Shown here piece after piece: positions 20,855 to 30,984 of a stretch of 64,000 bases of DNA. Each line of letters begins with the position of its first letter. Position 1 is the stretch's first letter. The position numbers were made by a program, and so were the translations under genes. Under the pieces are notes generated by a model. That model saw only the letters and a program-made list of their open reading frames with translations, did no database searches and was not told where the DNA came from. Origin of the DNA: Cymbomonas tetramitiformis (lineage: Eukaryota > Chlorophyta > Pyramimonadophyceae > Pyramimonadales > Pyramimonadaceae); contig LGRX02035292.1 in NCBI GenBank assembly GCA_001247695.2, positions 1-64,000 on the forward strand. The letters run 5' to 3'.

Positions 20855-21184
20855 TAGAGACAGGGTGAGGTGAATAATGCTAGGTGAGGCTAACGGTGTG
20901 GGCGACGGCTTACGAGTTGTGGCGGGTCGTCGAGGATAATCCGGGGAAACAGCAAATAATACGCGGTCTTGTGGGACGAGAGGACGTGATCAATGTCGGA
21001 CGGTGTACTAGCGACCAGAAACAACAAAATCCAGCCCAACGATACTGCACGGAAAATCAAGCTGCCATAACGCGCGCCCCAGTCGTCCAATCAACCGCGC
21101 GTCCATAACTGAGCCATACCGCCCATACCGAAAACCTCTCTAACGCGGGTCCTCACCCCATCTCAAGCGTCGGTGTTTAGCCAA
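20855..21184. other. Intergenic stretch, nothing recognised
   Basis: Mixed-composition sequence with no frame or repeat that I can support. Confidence 0.4.
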
Positions 21185-21789
21185 TCATGGCCAAAGTCGC
21201 AGTGTAAAATCAAGAGTGCGTGGGACCAAACCTGCTGAATATATCAGCTGGACTGTATATTCGGTGAGACAGATAATCAGAATAGATAACCGGGGAGAAT
21301 ACTCAGTCTTCCCGTTATATGTTCGGGGTCTAGGGTTCCGGGACCGGTAACGGTCATACACCCTAACTATAGGAATGACAGTCGGGGCGTCACTTCCAGC
21401 ATCTTTGTAACATCCTCCGCCCGGGAGAGCATACGGGTCATCTCCTGTCCAGTAGCCGTGTGGGATGAAAGGAATGGTGTTATGAGGAAATCTGAAAACC
21501 ATTTTAAATCCTTTAGCAATCCACTTTTCTTGATTTTTTGGAGAGAATTGGAGGATCCAGATGCCTCGAAATCCTGGTACAGTGTTTGCTGCACGGTGGC
21601 CGAGCTCTAAGGTAGCCATGACCGTTGAGTTTGAGAATATTTCCTTACCGTCAAACGGGGGGGGGTCCCATAAACATTCCTACCCATATTAGTGATAGGA
21701 TCAACGTAGGCGTCATATGCAAGTCCATCGAAACCGAGCCTGCTAGAAACATGCACAGCAGTCAAGGGAAGAACGCTCCCGGCATACAT
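21185..21789 (-). pseudogene. Unrecognised protein of about 200 residues split by a frameshift at a C9 tract
   Basis: The reverse frame from ATG 21789 (MYAGSVLPLTAVHV ... NMGRNVYGTPP) meets a run of nine C on the reverse strand (G9 at 21657-21665). Downstream, a frame displaced by one base continues as FDGKEIFSNSTVMATLELGH and stays open to 21185 (including RGIWILQFSPKNQEK and GYWTGDDPYALPGGG). Both halves look protein-like and abut exactly at the homopolymer, so a one-base length change, sequencing error or slippage site is the simplest explanation. No family was recognised and no membrane segment is obvious in the first half. Confidence 0.5.
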
Positions 21790-21829
21790 AGAACGAACTC
21801 AATAATAGATAAACTTACGGGATAAATAC

Positions 21830-22909
21830 CCTGATTGTCACAAGCAGAGTCGCCGAAGATGATACACCGGAAGTGACACGTGACAGTACGAACATGTCAC
21901 GGTGCCAATTCTAGCTAGCACACCACCTCATCTGAGGTGGCTCTACAACTTGTGCAAGTCACCACCCTAGCTACTAGACTTTACATCTAATGAGAATGTT
22001 ATAAGTCTCGTAGCTAGTCCGGATCACAAGTGAAAAGAAATGAACAGAGGATGCCGAAAAAACATGTAACTAGTCAGCTCAGCCCACATGGGAAAGATTG
22101 CTGGGTCAAATTCCTGCCGGCTAGTGGTCAGCAGCTAGCACCTGTGCCGCCTGTCTGTTGATGGGGGGGAATGTTTGCAGGACCGGAGCTGCCTGTCGGC
22201 TTAGCTGGGCATCGATTGCGAACTGAAGAAAGAGGTCCTAACCCCTAAACAGGTGTAAATATTTCGGCCCTTTTTGGGTACTTTCGCCCTTTGCCACTTT
22301 TAAATGGCATCGGTTGTATACACGTGCTAGCTAAATCAACCATACGTTAGATAACGATTGGCTCAACATTTTGATAGGTGATACGCACATTTTGACGCAT
22401 TATATCCGCCATTATATCCAAATTGCCGTCATCATTTTGGGGTTTTTCAAACGTAAACTTTTGCAAAGCCATTGATAAAAAACGGCATGGACAGCCCACA
22501 CCCCACGTGACACCTTCAAAGCATCGGCTTTGATCATAGCTTCACGTCGATATGCTGCTTGGGGCATGTATACCACGTTTATATATCGGTGTATACGTTT
22601 ATTGTGCATAAAACAACAACAAAAACAGAAAAAAACCTCGCATTTTCAATGTTTTCCCACACTTAAGCTCGAATATCACCATTTGGTGTTTTTGCCACTG
22701 AAATGGATCTATTTTATGCATCGACGGTGAATGATCACTTGGCCGATGCCATATCCCATCCGGAATGCCTCCGGGTCCACCGCAAGCGTCTAAAATGACG
22801 AATATCTACATTTCACCTCGATTTCCTACTTTTCACACATCGCTTTCCACACTTTCGAGGCACTTTTTCATGGATGAAGATGCTGTTATGTGAGATATAT
22901 AACATGCAT
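21830..22909. other. AT-rich intergenic stretch, nothing recognised
   Basis: Scattered short frames on both strands (for example 22412-22609 reverse) without motifs. No gene or repeat that I can support before the LTR at 22910. Confidence 0.4.
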
Positions 22910-23389
22910 TGTGCCAGGAGGTATTTGAATTACCTGCCTGTCATGCGTCATCTGATCAAATACTGTAATTAGGCGGGAAATTAGCAGTGGACTGAGATCG
23001 GAGTGACAGATGTCAAATGAGACAAGATCAGAAGACTTGAGTAGGTAGATCAGTATATAAGCGCTGAGCAGGGTTGGCGGCGCAGTTTCCGTTTCCAGTA
23101 CACTTGAGTTAATATCTTTGAATGTCTCCGAATCCTCGTGCAAGCCCGAAGTAGGTAGCACAGTGCATGCCCGAAGTTGGTAGCACACTCCTCTCTTACC
23201 GTTACAACCGTTTACCTTATACGTATCTACTTATCTTCTTATCTTACCGTGTGTGATAATGCCTGCTTGCATATATCACTCGATCTATTCTGTGGACCTG
23301 GTTATCTCGACTTCACCGATCCGTTCGTCTCGTAACTGAATACAGCTTCCGATAATACGTACCCACACATATAATGTAACCCCGGGACA
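22910..23389 (+). mobile_element. LTR family 1, forward orientation (5' LTR)
   Basis: 480 bp from TGTGCCAGGAGG to CCCGGGACA, the inverted counterpart of 10915-11398. It is followed three bases later by a primer-binding site, and not preceded by a polypurine tract, so it is a 5' LTR. It contains a candidate TATA element (GTATATAAG near 23053). Confidence 0.82.
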
Positions 23390-23391
23390 AT

Positions 23392-24653
23392 TTGGTATCA
23401 GATGTTGGCAACGATCGCGGACAACTGCGTCACGTTGTGTGGGGCGTTTTGTTAACTTGCCGGTATTGTGTTAACTGCATCGTGCACCGACATTGCAGTA
23501 TGTTACCATACAGCACGTATTACGACGAAGTAATTGCTTATTATCCGACATTCCACTTATCACAAGCGGTGTTGGAGATCTATGATGAATTCTACTACTT
23601 CACGTACAAATCCCTGCGCCTGCCGTCTTATTTATCAGTCGAGAGGATCAATATAGATGCAGAGCTTGTTGAGGAGTTCAGCGACGTTATAGTGTAGAAA
23701 GATCTGTGCCGATAATTACATTGCGACGATGATGATGTTAATGATGCCGACGTTCTGGTAATAAGAGACCTGTGCCGAATATTCGTACCGTGCTGAGATG
23801 ATAGTGACAACGACGACGTTGTGAATGTTTAGCCGGGTAGTATGCCACCGCATATGGAGGAAAGAGCGTTGTATTATATGGCGAGCAGACACTTCGATGA
23901 TATGCAACGCAACTCATTAATGTTTTGTGTGCGCGATATTTTGATAGCACGAAACTTCGTCGTTTGTGGGATGATCGACAAGGACATGTTAATAGCATTC
24001 ATGACGGACGTTCTGCTTACCTGGGAATGATATGTCAGTTTCGGTATAATTATAACAACGTGTCGTGAAGTAGCATGTATGGCGGTTTCATCGATGTCGG
24101 GACGTCTTCGGGAAATGATGATCTGTCAAGGACGCCTGGATATGGGTGTGCACAGCAGACGTGGATTGTACGTCCGTATTGTTCGTGCTGATGTATACGC
24201 GATCCCTGCGACGACCGTGGACATTATAGCGGGCGTTTTGTTGTTCTTCGGCGAAACAGTTGAACCGCATACGATTCGTCATCAGCCCTACCTCGTTGTG
24301 TTGCACTGGTTGAGAATATGTGTGTGGAACATCATCTTGCTCGTCTGGGGGTCGACGCATTCTCGCTGCAAGACTTTTAACGACGACTAGTGTCACCGGT
24401 CTTCTGCGCGTCGACTATAGTATAGTATTCTTCTGGTATTAGTTCCGATGATCGTGGGTGTATGATGACGTATTGCTGCAAGCTCTGCGAGTTTCGCGGC
24501 ATCCGGCGACCGGCTAACGTACGCACAATTAGACTTCCACAGTCAGATCTCCAGGAGCAGTATGCTTGTTTCGAGTGCGCGGTGGAATTCTGGATAGTTC
24601 TTATGGGCGAAGTATACGAAAACAACGACTGTGTGTTGTGGTATGTTTTGTGA
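23392..24653 (+). other. Leader of LTR element copy A with a series of small forward frames
   Basis: Four forward frames follow one another without overlap: 23392-23697 (101 codons, containing YDEVIAYYPTFHLSQAVLEI), 23842-24030 (62), 24079-24390 (103) and 24462-24653 (63, with CCKLCEF and CFEC cysteine pairs). The first begins inside the primer site, so it cannot use its nominal start. They may be fragments of one decayed gene or chance frames. No domain recognised. Confidence 0.3.
23393..23402 (+). promoter_or_regulatory. Primer-binding site, initiator-methionine tRNA type
   Basis: TGGTATCAGA starts three bases after the LTR end. This is the sequence commonly used by LTR retrotransposons, complementary to the 3' end of initiator tRNA-Met. 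It sets the element direction as forward and its interior as everything to the right. Confidence 0.8.
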
Positions 24654-24917
24654 ATATGTCGGCCTGTTAGCGATAATACTGATACGTTAGTAATATGTAT
24701 TTATTTTGAGAAGAGATGCATTATTGACGTGGACGATGATGTGCGGTCATGAGCTCGTTTGCCTGTGATATGTGTTAAAAACATGGTGTACAGCGTATCG
24801 ATGTTTACTATGCTGAGATGCTTGTATTACTTCATACAATGTGCTGGGGGGAAGGATGTATTGAGCACATGTATTATATAACAACATAGTGCATAGCAAT
24901 ACTCTCGATACATAGCA

Positions 24918-26318
24918 ATGACGTCTATGCCCACGACGACTGCGAATATGCATGGTATGGATCAGTATATAGACACGCGTTCTTATTCTGGCGCGTATAT
25001 ACCGACCGTGGCGTCAGTACCGTTATACGCGACTTCGCCTGTGCCTTCGACGGCTGCGAGTATGAGTGGTATGGATCAGTATACAGATACGCATACTCAT
25101 TATGGCGCGTATATACCATCTGTGGCATCGGTACCACCATCGGCCTACGCGACTCCAACATTACCAACGGAGTCAGGTGCGACATCGCCTGGTGGGACTC
25201 CACCCATGCATGTGCACGCTCGTTCTGGCATGTATACGCCACCTACAGTGACAGTACCGCCGGCACCGTATATGATTCCGACCACGACCATGTCTCGGGT
25301 GGAATTCCACACATACATACTTGAGCATGTTCATCCTGGCACGCATATACCATCAGCAATGCCAATACCACCATCTCCCTATGCGATTCCACTGATATCA
25401 CCGGAGTTAGGTGCGATTATGCTTGATGGAACTCCGTATATGAATACGCACACGATGATACAATCACCGGCAGCATATCAACACGCGCAGCTGGGAGTCT
25501 CAATTCCAGCAAATCATCCGAATCCACCGACATATCTTGGACATCCTACATCTCCACTGGTCGCCCATGGAGTATATCCGCCATTTATTCCGACCCATGC
25601 AGAGTTATCGGCAGCTACCGTGCAAATGGCAGCATCAACGGTCGGAGGTGAACCATACGCACCGGTTTGCACGTATACTCATAACACCGGGTCTCATACA
25701 CCAGGAGGGAGCGAGTGTGCGCCGACTGTCGTGCTTAATCGCGCAAATGCAGAAGTGTCGCCGAGTGATCATATGCGACGATCTGATGCACATGTGTCGC
25801 AGCGGCAACCTCCAGCACCATGCGACCAGGCGGGTAGTAGTGGAATGGATGGTGATGGCAGTGATGACACAGAGGATAGCAAGGTATCGGAGAGAACGCG
25901 TAGGCGAAGGGCTCGGAAGAAGAAGCTCGCGGAGAATCGGACCACGCCAGTAGGAACGCGCTCGCCCATGTATGACAATTCTGCGGGCATTCATAGTCCA
26001 ACGAATATTAGCGATCCAGTGCGTGAAGTGGGGCCGGACACGGGAGATACACATATACCAGAGCGTGTGAACAAGGATCCAGTGGAAGCACACAGTGCGG
26101 GAAATAATTGCGTTCCTGAGCATACAGAGGTGCGATCACCAGCGTGTACGCTAACACAGGTGGCGGATGCTGATGCGGTAAGCATAAGGGGGATATACCC
26201 AGTGGGACACATGTGCGATAGTCCAATGGATGCACCTAGCACCAGTATCCCAGTGCGCAATATCACGCCGGACCAAGGAAGGATGCACACACCCTTGAAC
26301 ACGCACGCAAGGATTTAG
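24918..26318 (+). CDS. Proline/threonine-rich N-terminal part of gag-like protein, copy A
   Basis: 466 codons from ATG 24918. It is made of loosely repeated segments (MDQY.DT......GAYIP..ASVP) rich in Pro, Thr, Tyr and His, followed by a basic patch (RTRRRRARKKK near 25885-25920). It precedes the gag core in the same orientation. Copy B has an equally low-complexity (Gln-rich) N-terminal region in the same place. The frame stops at 26316-26318, and the next coding block is in another frame, so at least one frameshift separates them. Confidence 0.5.
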   Translation: MTSMPTTTANMHGMDQYIDTRSYSGAYIPTVASVPLYATSPVPSTAASMSGMDQYTDTHTHYGAYIPSVASVPPSAYATPTLPTESGATSPGGTPPMHVHARSGMYTPPTVTVPPAPYMIPTTTMSRVEFHTYILEHVHPGTHIPSAMPIPPSPYAIPLISPELGAIMLDGTPYMNTHTMIQSPAAYQHAQLGVSIPANHPNPPTYLGHPTSPLVAHGVYPPFIPTHAELSAATVQMAASTVGGEPYAPVCTYTHNTGSHTPGGSECAPTVVLNRANAEVSPSDHMRRSDAHVSQRQPPAPCDQAGSSGMDGDGSDDTEDSKVSERTRRRRARKKKLAENRTTPVGTRSPMYDNSAGIHSPTNISDPVREVGPDTGDTHIPERVNKDPVEAHSAGNNCVPEHTEVRSPACTLTQVADADAVSIRGIYPVGHMCDSPMDAPSTSIPVRNITPDQGRMHTPLNTHARI

Positions 26319-26499
26319 TGAACGCGCACGATCAGATGGATAACCGCGCTTCCGCATCTGCAGACATGCGAATACCCGCGCGCGCGTCAGCGGAAATGGT
26401 GAACGCACATGAGTCATCAGCAAATACCCATCCTTCCGCGCGTTTGAGTACAGGCTCCTCTGGTCAAGAAGGCTTGGCTGGGGTGATATACACCTACAC

Positions 26500-28524
26500 A
26501 TGCGTGCATTATCAGTCACGCAGAGTTCGCACGATCAGGAAGGAAACTGGACACTGGCGAAGAGGCGACGATCCAGTCTGGAGTCACAGTCCATTCTGGA
26601 CGTGAGGGGTGTGCAAACACCAGGGAGATATATTGCACCAGCAAGGAGGAAGGCCGCGGGAATGGTGACATGTTTGGCGCGAGCGGTAGATGTTGATCCC
26701 GCCCGGAATATGGATCCCTTGGATCATATACGCTATAGTAGCACGACTTCGCGTAATGGCGCACACCATCCTAGTGGCTTCCGAGCAATCGGCGCACCAG
26801 ATCCTTCCGGGACTTCTGACCCTATCAGTAATCCAGATCCACCCGATGATCCGGACCCCGCTGTTAATTAAGATCCCATTGGCAATTCTGACCCCCTTGA
26901 TGATCCAGATCCCGACGGCGACCCAGACCCACCTGATGATCCAGATCCCGACGGCGACCCAGACCCACCTGATGATCCAGACCCAACCGGTGAACTGGAC
27001 CCACCTGGCGATCCAGATCCACCTGGCAATCCGGCTGGAGGGCAGGGATGGATAGAGGTGCGGGTAATGGCAGTCACCAAAGAGGGCGACACTCTATGGG
27101 TACCTGGACCACAGCCTCCCAATGGACATACCCTACCGAATCTATCTGCCCCCCACGGCACCCATCAAACGGCTATGAGAGTGATCGATAATATGGGGCT
27201 GAGCCCTGGGTTCTACCTAGGAAGTGGAGCGCACATGTTTCCGGCACCACGGGAGCTCATCACCACCGAAATGGTCACTTATGCGCTATTGGTGGACCGA
27301 GAGGTGGCCGACGCTTCGATGCGAGCGCACGGGGCAGCCAGGCGATTGCAAGGGAGAAATAGGATTAATACGCGATGGAGACGCTGTCCAGATCGACCGG
27401 TGATAGGAGCTTACACAGAAACGGACGTACAGCAGTATGATCTGGATGGACTGCGCGCATGGCTGGAGATCCGAAACAGCTCATGGTATCAACAGGCTGT
27501 GCAAGAAGAAGCAGTCCCAGCAGCTCCGATTCTACCATCGAGATTTCCGGCACCAACTGGAGACCACACCGCAGCGACTGCAGGTGTGTTGCATGGACCT
27601 AGCAATGCGAATGCCATGTACACTCCTGACATCCGAATGCTCAAACAGGAGGGAACCCTGCTCAGAGACATCGATAAAATGGTGCAGAAGCTTCCCACCT
27701 TTCCCAGTGAGTCTATGAAAAAGGGCGATGAGATGGATGAGCTGGAAGCATTACGGACAGCAATCATCAGACTCACGGAGCATGCGTATGCAACGACCGC
27801 TCTGCGCACCCCAACCTGTAGGGAGGAAATACTAGGACGAATGGTGCTGGACCTACCGACGCTATTATGGAATATCATGGATGCATGCCTGGATAAACCG
27901 CAACGGGTCTACTTGGAAGAGTTAGCTCCTGGAGGCAGCGAAGGGACGGCCTGGCAGCAACGCTTCGCCACTGTGAATCAGTTTATGTGGGACCTGGCTC
28001 TTTCAGTGGGAATCAGCGTGGATACATTAAAGCGCCTTAAGACAGAGCTGTTGGCCACCGAGCAAGGGACAGCGGAGACAGCATCACTATTCTATACGCG
28101 TATAACCACAAGATGGGAAACTGTCAACTTTGTGGCGGATGTGGTAGAGGGCTGCGCTGGAGTATCTCGCCGGGAGTTATTGGGGTTATATTGGGCTGGA
28201 TTATCACATAGTACCCTGGTGGGAACGCGGCTGCTGAGTCTGTCACTAGACACCAGTCAGCCAGAATTGTGGGAGCAGAAGCAGGTGCAGCTGGGGCACA
28301 GAGATACATCTGCGATCCTGAAGGTGCGAGAGGTGGCAACTATGATCGAACAGGAGAAGGTCAAGGTAGAGGCAGCACTGGCGGCACTTGTGTCCAGAAA
28401 GGTTGCCCAACACATGGCTTTCCAGTCGAATTCACGCATGCGCACATCTGGGGCGCGACCACTGGCTGCAGGACAAGCGGAGCGCTGGGCGCCACGTCGG
28501 CCAACGCTAGCGGCCTTAACCTGA
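26500..28524 (+). pseudogene. Gag-like core of LTR element copy A, interrupted by TAA
   Basis: A forward frame runs through an acidic PDPPDDPDP tract (26820-27050) into a folded-looking region (TLWVPGPQ ... LLVDREVADASM ... YDLDGLRAWLEIRNSSWYQQ ... LLWNIMDACLD ... ETASLFYTRITTRWETVNFV ... AILKVREVATMIEQEK). TAA at 26869-26871 interrupts it. Copy B on the reverse strand carries the same order of motifs (VLMVDREVMDMAM, FDQDGLAAWSEVCNSDWYR, AAEYFSRLETRMASVNFL), which shows common descent. Position between an LTR/primer site and a CCHC knuckle identifies it as gag-like. The frame ends at TGA 28522-28524, just where the zinc-knuckle frame opens one base ahead. Confidence 0.7.
26870..27040 (+). repeat. 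36 bp coding repeat of the acidic PDP tract
   Basis: CCTGATGATCCAGATCCCGA followed by CGGCGACCCAGACCCA is repeated in tandem (about 26899-26985), with decayed units on both sides. 36 bp keeps frame and encodes DPDPDGDPDPPD. The matching region of copy B also encodes PPDPP repeats. Confidence 0.75.
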
Positions 28525-29080
28525 AAAACCCACGCAGAATGACGATGCACAGGTGGCAGCAGTGGGTGGACGACCCTCTTCCAGGCAAGCACGCCTAACG
28601 CCAGCACCTAACTCTCCAGCGCCTGACTACCAGACTCGACCTCCAGTAAGAGAGAGGCCTTGTTTTGCGTGTGGGAAACTGGACCATCTAGTAGCCGACT
28701 GTAAGGATGAGGCGGCACTGGCCAAATGGAGAGCTAATGCACCGGCTAGGCTAGCGCAAAGACAAGCACAGGTGACAGCGTGTGTGGCAGTGCTCAATGG
28801 CGATGTGGATGAGAGCAGCCTTGATGAAAGGGAGACAGAAGTGCTGGAAGAGGTCTCGACACTAGCAGCTTTGGATGAAGAGGGATACGCACATCTGTGT
28901 GGCTTATGTGGAATCGAGGAACAGGTGGAGCCGGAGGAGGTTTTTCGGGTGGGGGGATCCGAGGGGGTCCCCGAGACCCAGGAAGGATCTCCCACGGAAG
29001 TGACGAACCGAGGCAGCCCCCGACTGAAGGCGCGGCAGCCCGTTCGCCACAGTGCGCGCAGCCCGTCTTGGCAATCGTAG
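28520..29080 (+). CDS. CCHC zinc-knuckle segment of gag-like protein, copy A
   Basis: This frame opens right after TAA 28517-28519 and carries CFACGKLDHLVADC (28661-28702), a perfect C-x2-C-x4-H-x4-C nucleic-acid-binding knuckle, followed by KWRANAPARLA, a string almost identical in copy B (EWRANAPARLA). An acidic tail follows. It is offset by +1 from the gag core, which ends at TGA 28522; whether the shift is programmed or a mutation is open. Confidence 0.75.
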   Translation, partial: PEKPTQNDDAQVAAVGGRPSSRQARLTPAPNSPAPDYQTRPPVRERPCFACGKLDHLVADCKDEAALAKWRANAPARLAQRQAQVTACVAVLNGDVDESSLDERETEVLEEVSTLAALDEEGYAHLCGLCGIEEQVEPEEVFRVGGSEGVPETQEGSPTEVTNRGSPRLKARQPVRHSARSPSWQS

Positions 29081-29616
29081 AGACAGAGGCAGCGGCAATT
29101 CCAGTAGAAGAAAAGGAAAATGAAAGGCGATCACAGCCTCCATGGTCACCACCCCGCAAGAGCACGCGACCCCGTTCTATCCACATAGCCTTTAGTGGAC
29201 GAAAGCGAGGGAGAACGGCTGTGATACAGAAAGGCTTGGAAGCATTACTTCCAGATGACCAGGTCTCGAAGGCAGTGGCGCCTGTACATGCATGTTGGAA
29301 ACTGTATTGTTCAGAACACCACATCAGAGAGGAAGAAATGGAGGACGCACAATTGGCTCGATTACAACAGCTGGATGAGCCTCCGGCATTGATCAGCCAG
29401 TGCGGCTGGCAGACACTGGAGACGCACGCCAAGTATTTATCATTCTCCAGATATTATTCCATCACCATCGGTATGGTCGCGCACACTGATCGCGATTCAA
29501 AGAGCAGGAGGGGCAATATGTTCAGCCACAGTGGGACGCCGTACAGCAGTTCAGCACAACAGCACCAGCACGGGCGCCACGGGGCGAACAGCGTCAGACG
29601 CAGCATTCCCCGGTGA
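28897..29616 (+). CDS. Downstream frame of LTR element copy A, function unknown
   Basis: The frame overlaps the end of the zinc-knuckle frame. Its convincing part starts around 29065 (LAIVETEAAAIPVEEKENER) and runs through a basic stretch (RKSTRPRSIHIAFSGRKRGR) and a helical segment (EEEMEDAQLARLQQLDEPP). It has no protease, reverse transcriptase or integrase motif. Position corresponds to the last frame of copy B (41713-43185), but clear similarity between them is not visible by eye. Confidence 0.4.
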   Translation: MWLMWNRGTGGAGGGFSGGGIRGGPRDPGRISHGSDEPRQPPTEGAAARSPQCAQPVLAIVETEAAAIPVEEKENERRSQPPWSPPRKSTRPRSIHIAFSGRKRGRTAVIQKGLEALLPDDQVSKAVAPVHACWKLYCSEHHIREEEMEDAQLARLQQLDEPPALISQCGWQTLETHAKYLSFSRYYSITIGMVAHTDRDSKSRRGNMFSHSGTPYSSSAQQHQHGRHGANSVRRSIPR

Positions 29617-30055
29617 AAGGTCAATGCGGCCGGCCGCGAAGCCAGAAGAAGAGGCCGCAGAAGACCTGGGAAGGGAGGGTAAATCGGTACCACCCACCCC
29701 CTTCACCGATAGCATCACTGCTACAGCAGAACTTGATAGGGTGACCCGAGGCGAGGGAAGGTGGGCCTCTGCGAGCATGTCTATTTTTAAGGACCCGGAG
29801 GCACCAGTAGGACCAGTTCTTGCTATTGCAAATGCTTCTATCTCTGCTTGCTCAATCTCAGCAGGCGATACGCAGCCAGTCGTGAAGCTAGAAGAAGAGG
29901 CTGCAGGGGATCCAGAAGGGAGGAACGAGTCTCTATCGTCCACCCTTAGCACTGACACAGATAATACGCAGCCAGCCGCGAAGCTAGAAGAAGAGGCTGC
30001 AGAGGACCCAGAAGAGGAGAACGAGTCTCTATTGTCCACCTCCATCCATCACTGA
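29531..30055 (+). CDS. Acidic repeat tail frame of LTR element copy A
   Basis: 174 codons with three copies of a KLEEEAAEDPE..NESLLST unit (about 29640, 29885 and 29980 onward), ending at TGA 30053-30055. Copy B ends with an analogous duplicated acidic/Ser-rich segment. Overlaps the preceding frame by 86 bases. Coding status uncertain. Confidence 0.4.
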   Translation: MGRRTAVQHNSTSTGATGRTASDAAFPGERSMRPAAKPEEEAAEDLGREGKSVPPTPFTDSITATAELDRVTRGEGRWASASMSIFKDPEAPVGPVLAIANASISACSISAGDTQPVVKLEEEAAGDPEGRNESLSSTLSTDTDNTQPAAKLEEEAAEDPEEENESLLSTSIHH

Positions 30056-30984
30056 CGCCGATAATACGCAGCCAGCCGCGTTAATTCACTCGCGTTCCCG
30101 GCTTCTTTCTGCCTCAGCATAGTCCTGCACGCTCGTTCGTTTCGTGCGGGAAGTCAAGGTAAAAGCGACATAACGCTCGGTGTCTCGAACTTACCTTAGC
30201 TGGACAGTGCTTAGGCCTTCAAAGTTTTAAGTTGACTCCAGCTCGCGCGGGTGTGAATATATGCTTACGCAGGGGCAACGGAGCGGGTGCAAGCGTGAAT
30301 TCGCGGTGGTGGCAAACGCGCTATGCGCTACGTAAACGGTGTCTGTCAAACGGGCTGTCCCTGACTGATTCAATAAGGTGCGTTGTGTGTTCAGATTCAC
30401 AAGTTAGCTGTGAATTCGGCAGTAGAATATCAAGTATTACAACTTACGCACGACCAATGTGATTTTGAAAGGTTCAGATAGTTCTCGGCAGACTGATCGA
30501 AAAGTCCCTACTTTCCTGTTAAGAGGCTAATTTCCTACAGTTGCAGCGAGGTCTTTGGCGACCTTTCGGTTCGCGATGTTTCGTCTCCTCCAATCGGTGG
30601 TCCGGCTATACGTTTGAACCGTCGCTGGGTGCTACATCCCGTTGGCGATCTTTGAGGTACCAGGTTTCAAAGGGGTTTGCTGTTGTGACGAGATGTCGCA
30701 GGTGGCGTGTCAGTCGCGGGTCGGCGTGCGTTCCCGCGCTCGGGGGCGATTTACGATGCTTGGGTGGGAGCTGCTGGTCTTGTAGTTGCGGACGGTGTCT
30801 CTACTTGCTGTCGCAGGCACCAGCCGCGATCTGGTGCAGGGAGCCGGGGGCCTCGTCCACGTGGCGAGGCTGAGACGATGTGGTGCATGTGATGCCGTAC
30901 GATCGGTGCGTGGCCACAGATGGGCGTTGCTTGGCCGGCTGGTTTTTCGTGGCGTCCGGTAGGGAGGAAGAAGAAATGGAACTC
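30056..30984. other. Intergenic stretch, nothing recognised
   Basis: No second LTR with the TGTGCCAGGAGG end or polypurine tract was found here, so copy A lacks a visible 3' end. Frames at 30232-30462 and 30541-30873 have no motif. Confidence 0.45.

Noticed and set aside
30056..30984. 3' LTR of element copy A
   Set aside because: No TGTGCCAGGAGG start, CCCGGGACA end or purine tract was found downstream of the gag-like frames.
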